Positions 1-5,537 of a stretch of 7,166 nucleotides of DNA are shown here, one piece after another. The notes beneath the pieces were generated by a model. That model saw only the letters and a program-made list of their open reading frames with translations, was not told the origin of the DNA and did not search any database. Positions within the stretch are counted from its first letter, which is position 1; the number at the start of each line of letters is the position of its first letter. The position numbers were made by a program, and so were the translations under genes. The DNA is from an uncultured Selenomonadales bacterium (GTDB lineage Bacteria > Bacillota_C > Negativicutes > Selenomonadales > Selenomonadaceae), in NCBI GenBank assembly GCA_947302675.1, contig CAMYWI010000063.1:1-7166 (forward strand), given 5' to 3'.

Positions 1-906
1 CTGAAACTTTGTTTAAAGTTGGGGCGCGGCTTGGCGAGTTTGATTTGGATTTTCCTTCCCGCTAAGCGTAAAAGAATCGCGACGGAAAATATCTGCCGTT
101 GCCTCAACGTCTCGCAAGAAGAATCTGCGCGGATTGCAAAGGAAAGTTGGATTCAGTTCGGCTCAATCTTTGTCGAAGTTCTTTCCTTCCCAAAGCTCAA
201 GGAAACTATGGCGAGCCATGTTAAAGTTATCGGGCTGGAGCACTTGACGCGCTATAAAAATTCGTCGGAACGCGGCGCAGTCATCATGACTTGCCACAGC
301 GACAACTGGGAGCTTATGGGCGGTGCTTTCGCGCAAAACGGTATCCCGCTCGTCGGCGTCGCCAAAAAACAAAAATCTGCCGACGCGGACAAATTTATCA
401 ACGAGTTCCGAACGCTCATTGGTATGCACATCACCTATCGGAGCGGCGTTCGCGAAATGTACAAAATGCTTGACGAGGGTCATTTTATCGGTCTGATTAT
501 GGATCAAGACGTCGGGCGCGATGACGGCGTTGTTGTGAAATTTTTTAACAGGGCGACAAACTTTGTGACGGGCGCGGCGTCAATGTCTCGCTTTAGGAAA
601 ATTCCTATCTTCCCTGCATTCATGCATAAGAATCCCGACGGCACTCACACGTTAGAAATTTCGCCGCCGCTTTACGTCGAGAAGACTTCCGATAAACACG
701 CCGATATAAAACGCATGACGCAACGGCTCGCGACGTTGATTGAACAGCACGTCAGAAAATATCCCGACGAATGGTTTTGGTTGCATGACCGTTGGAAGTC
801 CATGCGCTTGGAATTTGAGCCGGAGGAGGTCAAAGAGTTTGAAAAGGATTTGGGCATTGATAATCGCGGCGATTTTTATTATTCCTGCGAACGTCAGCGC
901 GATTGA
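1..906 (+). CDS. lpxL: LpxL/HtrB-family lipid A (lysophospholipid) acyltransferase, 5'-truncated by the window edge
   Basis: Family members transfer an acyl chain from acyl-ACP to a lipid A precursor at the inner face of the inner membrane, so the gene implies an outer membrane with lipopolysaccharide. The reading frame is open from base 1. The in-frame TTG at 19 lies inside a typical family N-terminus (KLGRGLASLIWIFLP), so the true start is probably upstream of the window. The HX4E catalytic motif is visible (CHSDNWE, His codon at 295, Glu codon at 310). It is followed by the GLIMDQDVGRDDGV segment and the late family block PDEWFWLHDRWK. About 40 residues follow that block, more than I would expect; the last 22 are encoded where the next gene overlaps. 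Which acyl position or acyl chain is used cannot be read from the sequence. Family call strong, exact paralogue (lpxL or lpxM type) uncertain. Confidence 0.9.
   Translation: MKLCLKLGRGLASLIWIFLPAKRKRIATENICRCLNVSQEESARIAKESWIQFGSIFVEVLSFPKLKETMASHVKVIGLEHLTRYKNSSERGAVIMTCHSDNWELMGGAFAQNGIPLVGVAKKQKSADADKFINEFRTLIGMHITYRSGVREMYKMLDEGHFIGLIMDQDVGRDDGVVVKFFNRATNFVTGAASMSRFRKIPIFPAFMHKNPDGTHTLEISPPLYVEKTSDKHADIKRMTQRLATLIEQHVRKYPDEWFWLHDRWKSMRLEFEPEEVKEFEKDLGIDNRGDFYYSCERQRD
822..830 (+). promoter_or_regulatory. Ribosome binding site inside lpxL that sets the M23 peptidase start
   Basis: GGAGGAGGT contains a complete AGGAGGT Shine-Dalgarno at 824-830, 8 nt before TTG at 839. It lies within the acyltransferase coding sequence. 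No comparable site precedes the upstream in-frame ATGs at 740 and 785, so it decides the TTG start. Confidence 0.8.
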
Positions 907-1282
907 TTTCCCTGTGACTTCGCCCTTCGGCTGGCGCGTTCATCCGATTTCGGGGCAATGGAAATTCCATTCGGGCGTGGATTTGGGCTACGACTACGGA
1001 GAATATATCGGCTCGCTCTTCGACGGGCAAGTTGTTATCGCCGCCAACCTCGACGACGGCTACGGCAACCAGGTTTTGATTTATCACCCCGCGATTGACT
1101 CTTACACGCGCTACGCTCACTGCAGTACTTTGCACGTGGCGGCGGGGCAACTCGTTCGCGCAGGTCAAATTATCGCGCAGGTCGGGAGCACGGGCTATTC
1201 AACGGGTCCGCACTTGCACCTTGAATATATTGTGCGGGTCAACGGCGTTTATCAATACGCCGACCCGCTGAGTTTGTGGTAA
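839..1282 (+). CDS. Small secreted M23 (LytM/lysostaphin-type) metallopeptidase
   Basis: Predicted zinc endopeptidase that cleaves peptidoglycan cross-bridges or stem peptides outside the cytoplasm. From TTG 839 the product is 147 residues. It starts with a textbook signal peptide: MKRIW, a hydrophobic run LIIAAIFII, then PANVSA with likely cleavage after Ala21. The rest is almost a bare LytM domain: SPFGWRVHP (28-36), the zinc motif HSGVD (His44, Asp48), YAH (His94) and PHLHLEY (His125, His127). All expected metal and catalytic residues are present, so it is probably active rather than a degenerate EnvC/NlpD-like activator. No LysM, SH3 or coiled-coil domain is seen, which is compact for a cell-wall hydrolase. 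ATGs at 740 and 785 would add a charged leader before the signal peptide and have no good ribosome site. The gene overlaps the acyltransferase by 68 nt and is probably cotranscribed and translationally coupled with it. Confidence 0.9.
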   Translation: MKRIWALIIAAIFIIPANVSAIDFPVTSPFGWRVHPISGQWKFHSGVDLGYDYGEYIGSLFDGQVVIAANLDDGYGNQVLIYHPAIDSYTRYAHCSTLHVAAGQLVRAGQIIAQVGSTGYSTGPHLHLEYIVRVNGVYQYADPLSLW

Positions 1283-1290
1283 TAGAAAAC

Positions 1291-1324
1291 GGAGACGCCG
1301 CGCAGGCATCTCCGATATTTTTTT
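1291..1324 (+). terminator. Rho-independent terminator between convergent genes
   Basis: GGAGACGCC (1291-1299) pairs with GGCATCTCC (1305-1313) with a single C/A mismatch and a 5-nt loop, followed by a 7-T run at 1318-1324. It ends the lpxL-M23 transcript. On the minus strand the same hairpin is followed by GTTTTCT, so it may also terminate the rodZ transcript less efficiently. The T run overlaps the rodZ stop codon. Confidence 0.8.
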
Positions 1325-2111
1325 AGTTACGAGTAAAAGTTTTGTCAACAACGTCGCCGACGCCGCCGAGCACGCCAAGACTTTTGCCGCCTTGAAAGAA
1401 TTCGACTGCGCCCGCGTTGCCGAGACGGAAGTTGATATTGTCCTTGCCCTCCCACGTGAGAGTTTGACCGCCCTCGACGACGCCCTCTTGAACAACTGCG
1501 CCGTCAACCGTGACGAGCAACCAGCAACGGTCATTGAAACGCGCTTGAACTTGAACGCTGTCGGAAGGAGCAGGGTTGGCATTGGCGACGGGCGTCGGGT
1601 TTTCGGCGGGCGGTTCTTCGGCAGGTTGAGTTTGTTCAATCGGCGGCTCGACCTTTGCAACTTCGCCGTCCGAACTCGACAGCCACGACCACGCGCCGCC
1701 CGCCAGTACCGCGATTAACACAACCGCCGCGATTATCAATATGCCCGACGAACGATTTGATTCTTGTTGAATCGAATAGCCGAACGGTTTTTTCTCCTGC
1801 TTGACGGGTTGCGGCTCGGATTTTTTTTCTGGCTCCTGCGCGGCGGTTTCGTCAGTCGCGGGCGGTTCGTTTTCGGCGGAAAGTTCGGCAATGTCGCCCA
1901 TGAATTCCTTAACCGTCGCATCAGGGTCAAGCCCAAGAAATTTCGCGTAGTTCTTGATGAAACCTTTGGTATAAACTGTGCCCGGCAGTTTGTCGTACTC
2001 GCCGTTTTCGATAGCTTCTATGTAAACAGCGCGGATACTGGTGCCCTGTTCAATGTCGTCGATTGTCAAATTTTGTCGTTCGCGCTCCTGGCGCAAGGTG
2101 TAGCCTACCAT
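1323..2111 (-). CDS. rodZ: RodZ-like HTH membrane protein (HTH_25 / TM / DUF4115 architecture)
   Basis: Cytoskeletal membrane protein family that links MreB to the elongation machinery in rod-shaped bacteria. Product of 262 residues from ATG 2111. Order: an Xre-like helix-turn-helix at about 1-68 (LRQERERQNLTIDDIE, SIRAVYIEAIENGEYDKLPG, KGFIKNYAKFLGLD), an acidic/basic/proline linker (75-118), one transmembrane helix (about 123-145, GILIIAAVVLIAVLAGGAW), a proline-rich spacer (150-185), and a C-terminal beta domain of the DUF4115 type (about 188-260, with RFNDRCWLLVTVDG). An ATG three codons upstream (2120) abuts the ribosome site with no spacing, so ATG 2111 is preferred. The gene lies downstream of mtaD on the same strand but has its own promoter candidate. 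A RodZ family call is safe; a role in shape is inferred from the family. It could equally be annotated only as an HTH-domain/DUF4115 protein. Confidence 0.85.
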   Translation of the reverse strand: MVGYTLRQERERQNLTIDDIEQGTSIRAVYIEAIENGEYDKLPGTVYTKGFIKNYAKFLGLDPDATVKEFMGDIAELSAENEPPATDETAAQEPEKKSEPQPVKQEKKPFGYSIQQESNRSSGILIIAAVVLIAVLAGGAWSWLSSSDGEVAKVEPPIEQTQPAEEPPAENPTPVANANPAPSDSVQVQARFNDRCWLLVTVDGAVVQEGVVEGGQTLTWEGKDNINFRLGNAGAVEFFQGGKSLGVLGGVGDVVDKTFTRN

Positions 2112-2120
2112 TTCTAACAT

Positions 2121-2127
2121 CTCCCTT
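2121..2127 (-). promoter_or_regulatory. Ribosome binding site choosing the rodZ start
   Basis: On the minus strand AAGGGAG runs directly into ATG 2120 (zero spacing) and lies 9 nt before ATG 2111. Only the second spacing is workable, and it matches the 6-8 nt spacing seen at the other genes when the sites are aligned as AGGAGGT. Confidence 0.55.
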
Positions 2128-2134
2128 CGGGCGC

Positions 2135-2163
2135 ATTATAAACGACCAAATTTAAAAATACAA
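2135..2163 (-). promoter_or_regulatory. Candidate sigma-70/A promoter for rodZ
   Basis: On the minus strand TTGTAT (2158-2163), a 17-nt spacer and a perfect TATAAT (2135-2140) lie just after the mtaD stop codon. The predicted transcript would begin near 2128, so the leader is about 17 nt and starts almost at the Shine-Dalgarno. This would let rodZ be expressed without mtaD. Confidence 0.6.
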
Positions 2164-2167
2164 GCAG

Positions 2168-3424
2168 TTAATTTCCCGTCAAGCGATTGGCGCAAGCTTT
2201 GAACTCCGCGCAGATTTTTTCCTCGTCCAAAGTTTTCAGCTCGCGACCTTGCATTAAAATTTTGCCGTTGACTATCACCGTGTCGACTGCCGCCGCGTTC
2301 GCCGAGTAAACCAAAAGCGATGCAGGATTGTAATTCGGTTGCCACTCGACGCCGTTCATGTCCCACAAAACTATATCAGCCTTGCTCCCGACTTCCAATT
2401 TCCCGACGTTTTTCAAGCCCAAAGCCTCCGCGCCAAACTCCGTCGCCATTTGAAGAGCCTGCGCGGCGGGAACGGCTAGTGGATTCATGCTCTCGACCTT
2501 CGCCAAAAGTGCCGCAAGCCGAACTTCTTCCAACATGTCAAGGTTGTTGTTGCTCGACGCGCCGTCCGTGCCAAGTGCAACCGTTATTCCCGCGTCAAGG
2601 AGTTTGGTCACGGGCGCAATGCCGCTCGCGAGTTTCAAGTTGGAGCCGGGGTTGTGCGCCACGCGAATTTTTTTTGCCTTAATGATCTCAATCTCGGCGT
2701 CGCTCAACCAAACGCAATGTGCTGCCAAAGTTCCACTATCGAAAAGACTGGTCTCGGCAACGACTTCAAACGGTCGCTTGCCGTAATTTTTTATGCAGTC
2801 GTCAATCTCGCCTTGCGTTTCGTTCATATGCATGTGAATTTCCGCGCCGAGCTTTTGAGCCGCCGCCGCAACCTTTTTAAGATAAGCGGGCGGGCAAGTG
2901 TAAATCGCGTGCGGTCCAAGCATGACAGTTATCCTGCCGTCCGCCGCGCCGTGAAAATTTTTGTACAGCTCGACGTTCTCGGCAAGTTTTTTGTCGCCGT
3001 CAGCAAAACTTATCAGCCCGCGACTTAAACTCCCGCGCAATCCCGATTCGTCAACGACTTTTGCGACTTCTTCCATATTCGGTCCGTACATATCGGCGAA
3101 AGCAGTCGTGCCACCGCGAATCATTTCGACCGCCGCAAGTGCCGCGCCCCAATAAATATCTTCGCGCGTCATCTTCGCTTCGACGGGCCAAATATCTTTC
3201 TGGAGCCAATCCATTAAAGCCTTGTCGTCGGAATAACTGCGGAGCAAAGTCATTGAGGCGTGCGTGTGCGCGTTAACAAGTCCGGGCGTCGCAAAAAATT
3301 TTGGAGCTTGAGTGCTCGGCGTTATCTTGGAAATTTTGTCGCCGTTAATAAAAATATCAGCCGTCTCGACCGCGCCCGAAGGCTTGAGCATTTTCACGCC
3401 GCGAATCACGAATTCATTATCCAT
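2168..3424 (-). CDS. mtaD: 5-methylthioadenosine/S-adenosylhomocysteine deaminase-type amidohydrolase
   Basis: Cytoplasmic metal-dependent hydrolase of the amidohydrolase superfamily (TrzA/AtzA-MtaD branch). It would deaminate adenosyl by-products of SAM metabolism such as S-adenosylhomocysteine or methylthioadenosine to inosyl forms. The 418 residues match the family length. Motifs in order: an N-terminal composite beta domain, PGLVNAHTHASM (metal His53, His55), HMHMNET (His197, His199, Glu202), LAAHCVWL (His236), VAHNPGSNLKL (His257), and ALGTDGASSNNNLDM (metal Asp287). All catalytic positions expected for the family are present. The start ATG 3424 follows GGAGG at 7 nt spacing. A start-stop pair ATG-TAA sits immediately before the start ATG. 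Substrate preference within this branch (SAH, MTA, 5'-deoxyadenosine, guanine-like) cannot be settled by eye. No SAM-cycle neighbour is visible. Confidence 0.88.
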   Translation of the reverse strand: MDNEFVIRGVKMLKPSGAVETADIFINGDKISKITPSTQAPKFFATPGLVNAHTHASMTLLRSYSDDKALMDWLQKDIWPVEAKMTREDIYWGAALAAVEMIRGGTTAFADMYGPNMEEVAKVVDESGLRGSLSRGLISFADGDKKLAENVELYKNFHGAADGRITVMLGPHAIYTCPPAYLKKVAAAAQKLGAEIHMHMNETQGEIDDCIKNYGKRPFEVVAETSLFDSGTLAAHCVWLSDAEIEIIKAKKIRVAHNPGSNLKLASGIAPVTKLLDAGITVALGTDGASSNNNLDMLEEVRLAALLAKVESMNPLAVPAAQALQMATEFGAEALGLKNVGKLEVGSKADIVLWDMNGVEWQPNYNPASLLVYSANAAAVDTVIVNGKILMQGRELKTLDEEKICAEFKACANRLTGN

Positions 3425-3458
3425 TTACATTCCTCCACTTCAAATTTTGATTGAAAAC

Positions 3459-3486
3459 ATTTTAGCACAGCGCGTCGAAGTAGCAA
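3459..3486 (-). promoter_or_regulatory. Candidate promoter for mtaD (extended -10)
   Basis: Minus-strand TTGCTA (3481-3486), a 16-nt spacer, and TAAAAT (3459-3464) preceded by TGC (3465-3467), an extended -10. It fires away from the fur promoter. The 141-nt divergent region otherwise holds the two ribosome sites and the fur promoter. Confidence 0.6.
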
Positions 3487-3509
3487 AGATTTAGCGGGCA
3501 GAATATTTT

Positions 3510-3538
3510 TTGTGCTTTTCGCCGATAACTGATATAAT
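3510..3538 (+). promoter_or_regulatory. Candidate promoter for the fur-hemZ-PARG operon (extended -10)
   Basis: TTGTGC (3510-3515), a 17-nt spacer and a perfect TATAAT (3533-3538), preceded by TGA (3530-3532) to give an extended -10. The -35 is weak (3 of 6), which an extended -10 can offset. A Fur-box-like stretch overlaps the -10, suggesting but not proving autoregulation. Confidence 0.7.
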
Positions 3539-3544
3539 CAATCA
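3524..3544 (+). promoter_or_regulatory. Possible Fur-type operator overlapping the fur -10
   Basis: TGATATAATCAATCA (3530-3544) matches the 7-1-7 Fur box TGATAATNATTATCA at 9 of 14 informative positions, with both outer arms (TGATA and ATCA) intact. It is preceded by GATAAC (3524-3529), close to the classic GATAAT hexamer. Binding here would occlude the -10. Part of the match is forced by the AT-rich -10, so it is weak evidence. Confidence 0.3.
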
Positions 3545-3565
3545 AACGGTTAAGGAGGCTTTAAA

Positions 3566-4030
3566 ATGAGCGAAAATCATCAGCTGTTTGGCATGGAGGA
3601 CTTGCGCGGGAAGTTGTACGAGCGCGGCTACAAAATGACGCCGCAACGCAAGGAGATTCTTCAAATTTTCGTTGACCACTCGGATTATCATCACATGAGC
3701 GCGGAGGACGTTTACGGCATTTTGCGCGAGAATCAATCGGAAATTGGCTTGGCAACAGTTTATCGCGCCCTCGATTTGTTGAGCAAGCTGGGAATTCTCG
3801 TTCAAATCGACTTCGGCGACGGCTGCGCCCGCTACGAACTTAACACCACCGACCCGAAAATTCATCACCACCACCATTTGATTTGCCTCAAGTGCAAGAA
3901 AGTTATCGAGTTCGAGGAAGATTTACTCGACGATTTGGAAAGTGACATTGCCAAAAAATCTGGCTTTGAAATTCTCAATCACGAGGTAAAATTTTTCGGC
4001 TACTGCAGTGATTGTCGCGAGGAGGTTTGA
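3566..4030 (+). CDS. fur: Fur-family ferric uptake regulator
   Basis: Metal-dependent dimeric repressor controlling iron uptake and related genes. At 154 residues it is family-sized. The N-terminal winged helix carries YKMTPQRKEILQIF (about 22-35), HHMSAEDVY (42-50) and the recognition region IGLATVYRALDLLSKLG (60-76). The C-terminal dimerisation domain has the His run 100-104 and two CxxC pairs (CLKC 107-110, CSDC 147-150) that form the structural zinc site. Five consecutive histidines are present, where four are usual in the family from memory. KVIEFEEDLLDDLE, with Glu at 115, favours Fur over PerR, whose key Asp is expected here, but Zur or PerR-like function cannot be fully excluded. Start: ATG 3566 with AAGGAGG (3552-3558) at 7 nt. 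First gene of the operon with hemZ, which starts 4 nt after its stop. Confidence 0.92.
   Translation: MSENHQLFGMEDLRGKLYERGYKMTPQRKEILQIFVDHSDYHHMSAEDVYGILRENQSEIGLATVYRALDLLSKLGILVQIDFGDGCARYELNTTDPKIHHHHHLICLKCKKVIEFEEDLLDDLESDIAKKSGFEILNHEVKFFGYCSDCREEV
4019..4026 (+). promoter_or_regulatory. Ribosome binding site for hemZ inside the end of fur
   Basis: GAGGAGGT at the last codons of fur contains a full AGGAGGT (4020-4026), 8 nt before TTG 4035. This is the same motif and spacing as at the M23 gene. The upstream in-frame ATG 4008 has no such site and would overlap fur by 23 nt, so TTG is preferred. Confidence 0.75.
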
Positions 4031-4034
4031 GCTT

Positions 4035-5534
4035 TTGAGCGTCGATATAAAAATTCTCGGCGACGATTTTTCAAAGGTTATCGGCGAAGTCTTGCGCTCG
4101 CTCAACGTCGCGACCGCCGGCTTTGACGCTTTGGAAATTTTTAATGAAGTCATTGGCAAAAAAGTTATTACGCGGATAAAAGTTTCAAGCGGCGGCGGCG
4201 AGAAGATTTTTAGAAAAAGTTTGCTCGCCCGCGAGGACGAGAGATTCGGCGCGGAAGTCAATCGCCTTGTCAAAAAAAATTTGTACGTGTTGCTTGCCGA
4301 TAACTTCGGGCTTAATCGCGTTCCCTATGGAATTCTTCACGGCGTGCGTCCCACGAAAATTATTCAGCGTTGGCTCGACGAGGGTTACGGTGTCACAAGT
4401 CACGGCGTCATTGACCGCGATAAAATTTTTCGCCGCATTATCGCCGACTTCCTGACCGACCGCGATAAAGCCGCTCTGCTGACCGAAGTCGCGATTAGCC
4501 AGCTCCCGATTCTCAACCGCGACGCGAAAAATATCGGCGTGTACGTCGGCATTCCCTTTTGCAAGACGCGCTGTCTTTATTGCTCCTTCCCCGCGAACGT
4601 CCTGCCCGCCGAAAATAAAATCGCCGAGTTCATGAAAATTTTGACGCGCGACATTGAGGCGGCGGCGGACGCGATTAATCGCTACGGCTTGAAAGTGCAG
4701 ACGATTTACATTGGCGGCGGCACTCCGACTGCCCTGCCCGAAAATTTTTTTGCCGAGATGTTGGCGACGGTTCATAAAAATTTTGCCTGCGCGGGCGTCG
4801 AGGAGTTCACGGTTGAAGGCGGGCGACCCGATACGATTAACGCTGAAAAAATTTCCGTCATGAAAAATTTTGGCGTCACGCGCGTTAGCGTCAACCCGCA
4901 GACTATGCAACAGCGCACGCTTGACTTTATCGGGCGCAAACACACCGTCGAAGATTTTATCCGCGCCTTCAACGACCTCCGCGCGGCGAGCGATTGGAAG
5001 ATAAATACCGATTTGATTTTGGGCTTGCCCGGCGAAAAGCTTGACGACTTCAAGGACAGCTTGACAAAAGTTTTGGAGCTTGCGCCGGACGATATAACCT
5101 TGCACGCATTGGCGATTAAGCGCGGCTCGAAACTGCAGACGCGCCTTGCCGACCAGATAAACAAGCTTGAAGATTTCAACTTGCCGAGTGATTCTGAAGT
5201 TTGCAAAATGGAGGCGTTCGCGGAAAAACTTCTGCGCGGTGAAAATTATTTGCCGTATTATCTTTATCGGCAGGGCTATTCGCGCGGGCAGATTGAGAAC
5301 GTCGGCTGGTGCAAGCGCGGCGCGGCGAGCATTTACAACGTGCAGATAATGGGCGAGCGTCAAACGATTTTGGGCATTGGCGGCGCGGCGTCGACCAAAG
5401 TCCCCGACCCTTTCAACAAAAAAATTCAGACGGCGTTCAATGCAAAGGACTTGGCGACTTATCAGCGCGACGTTGAAAAATACATTGCGCGGCGCGAAAA
5501 AGTTTTGGCGGCAGTTTATGGAGGAGGAGATTAA
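4035..5534 (+). CDS. hemZ: HemZ-type radical SAM protein (coproporphyrinogen III dehydrogenase family)
   Basis: Radical SAM enzyme of the HemN superfamily, annotated for oxygen-independent oxidative decarboxylation of coproporphyrinogen III in haem synthesis. From TTG 4035 it has 499 residues beginning MSVDIKILGDDF. A HemZ-specific N-terminal region includes VPYGILHGVRPTKI (96-109). The radical SAM core begins VGIPFCKTRCLYCSF with the cluster ligands Cys176, Cys180 and Cys183, then IGGGTPT (226-232, SAM binding), EGGRPD (261-266), RVSVNPQT (283-290) and LILGLPGE. The C-terminal part has PYYLYRQ, IENVGW and IGGAASTKV, typical of HemZ rather than HemN or HemW. The residue after CxxC is SF, so the fourth Cys of the HemN CxxxCxxCxC motif is missing, as I recall for HemZ in general. 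Enzymatic activity of HemZ proteins on coproporphyrinogen is less firmly established than for HemN. Follows fur by 4 nt; the PARG gene follows by 3 nt. Confidence 0.9.
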   Translation: MSVDIKILGDDFSKVIGEVLRSLNVATAGFDALEIFNEVIGKKVITRIKVSSGGGEKIFRKSLLAREDERFGAEVNRLVKKNLYVLLADNFGLNRVPYGILHGVRPTKIIQRWLDEGYGVTSHGVIDRDKIFRRIIADFLTDRDKAALLTEVAISQLPILNRDAKNIGVYVGIPFCKTRCLYCSFPANVLPAENKIAEFMKILTRDIEAAADAINRYGLKVQTIYIGGGTPTALPENFFAEMLATVHKNFACAGVEEFTVEGGRPDTINAEKISVMKNFGVTRVSVNPQTMQQRTLDFIGRKHTVEDFIRAFNDLRAASDWKINTDLILGLPGEKLDDFKDSLTKVLELAPDDITLHALAIKRGSKLQTRLADQINKLEDFNLPSDSEVCKMEAFAEKLLRGENYLPYYLYRQGYSRGQIENVGWCKRGAASIYNVQIMGERQTILGIGGAASTKVPDPFNKKIQTAFNAKDLATYQRDVEKYIARREKVLAAVYGGGD

Positions 5535-5537
5535 AAG

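Noticed and set aside
19..21. TTG at 19 as the start of the acyltransferase
   Set aside because: The frame is open to base 1 and the residues before it (LKLCLK) continue a family-like N-terminus; no ribosome site precedes it. The gene is simply cut by the window.
740..838. Longer version of the M23 peptidase starting at ATG 740
   Set aside because: It would place 33 polar and basic residues before an otherwise perfect signal peptide and lacks a ribosome site; TTG 839 has a full AGGAGGT at 8 nt.
1199..1718. Open frames overlapping the rodZ C-terminal half on both strands
   Set aside because: The rodZ frame carries the HTH, transmembrane and DUF4115 features; the others are biased Arg/Ser/Pro-rich shadows.
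4741..4880. Repeated AAAATTTT-like runs in hemZ as possible slippage or recoding sites
   Set aside because: They encode ordinary Lys/Glu/Asn-Phe/Ile pairs with AAA, GAA, AAT, TTT and ATT codons, recur throughout all genes in the window, and the hemZ frame is intact across them.
4185..5363. Long open frame on the minus strand opposite hemZ (392 codons)
   Set aside because: It is antisense to a gene with clear radical SAM motifs, shows no recognisable domain, and low-complexity Arg/Ala/Asn/Val-rich content typical of the reverse frame of a codon-biased gene.
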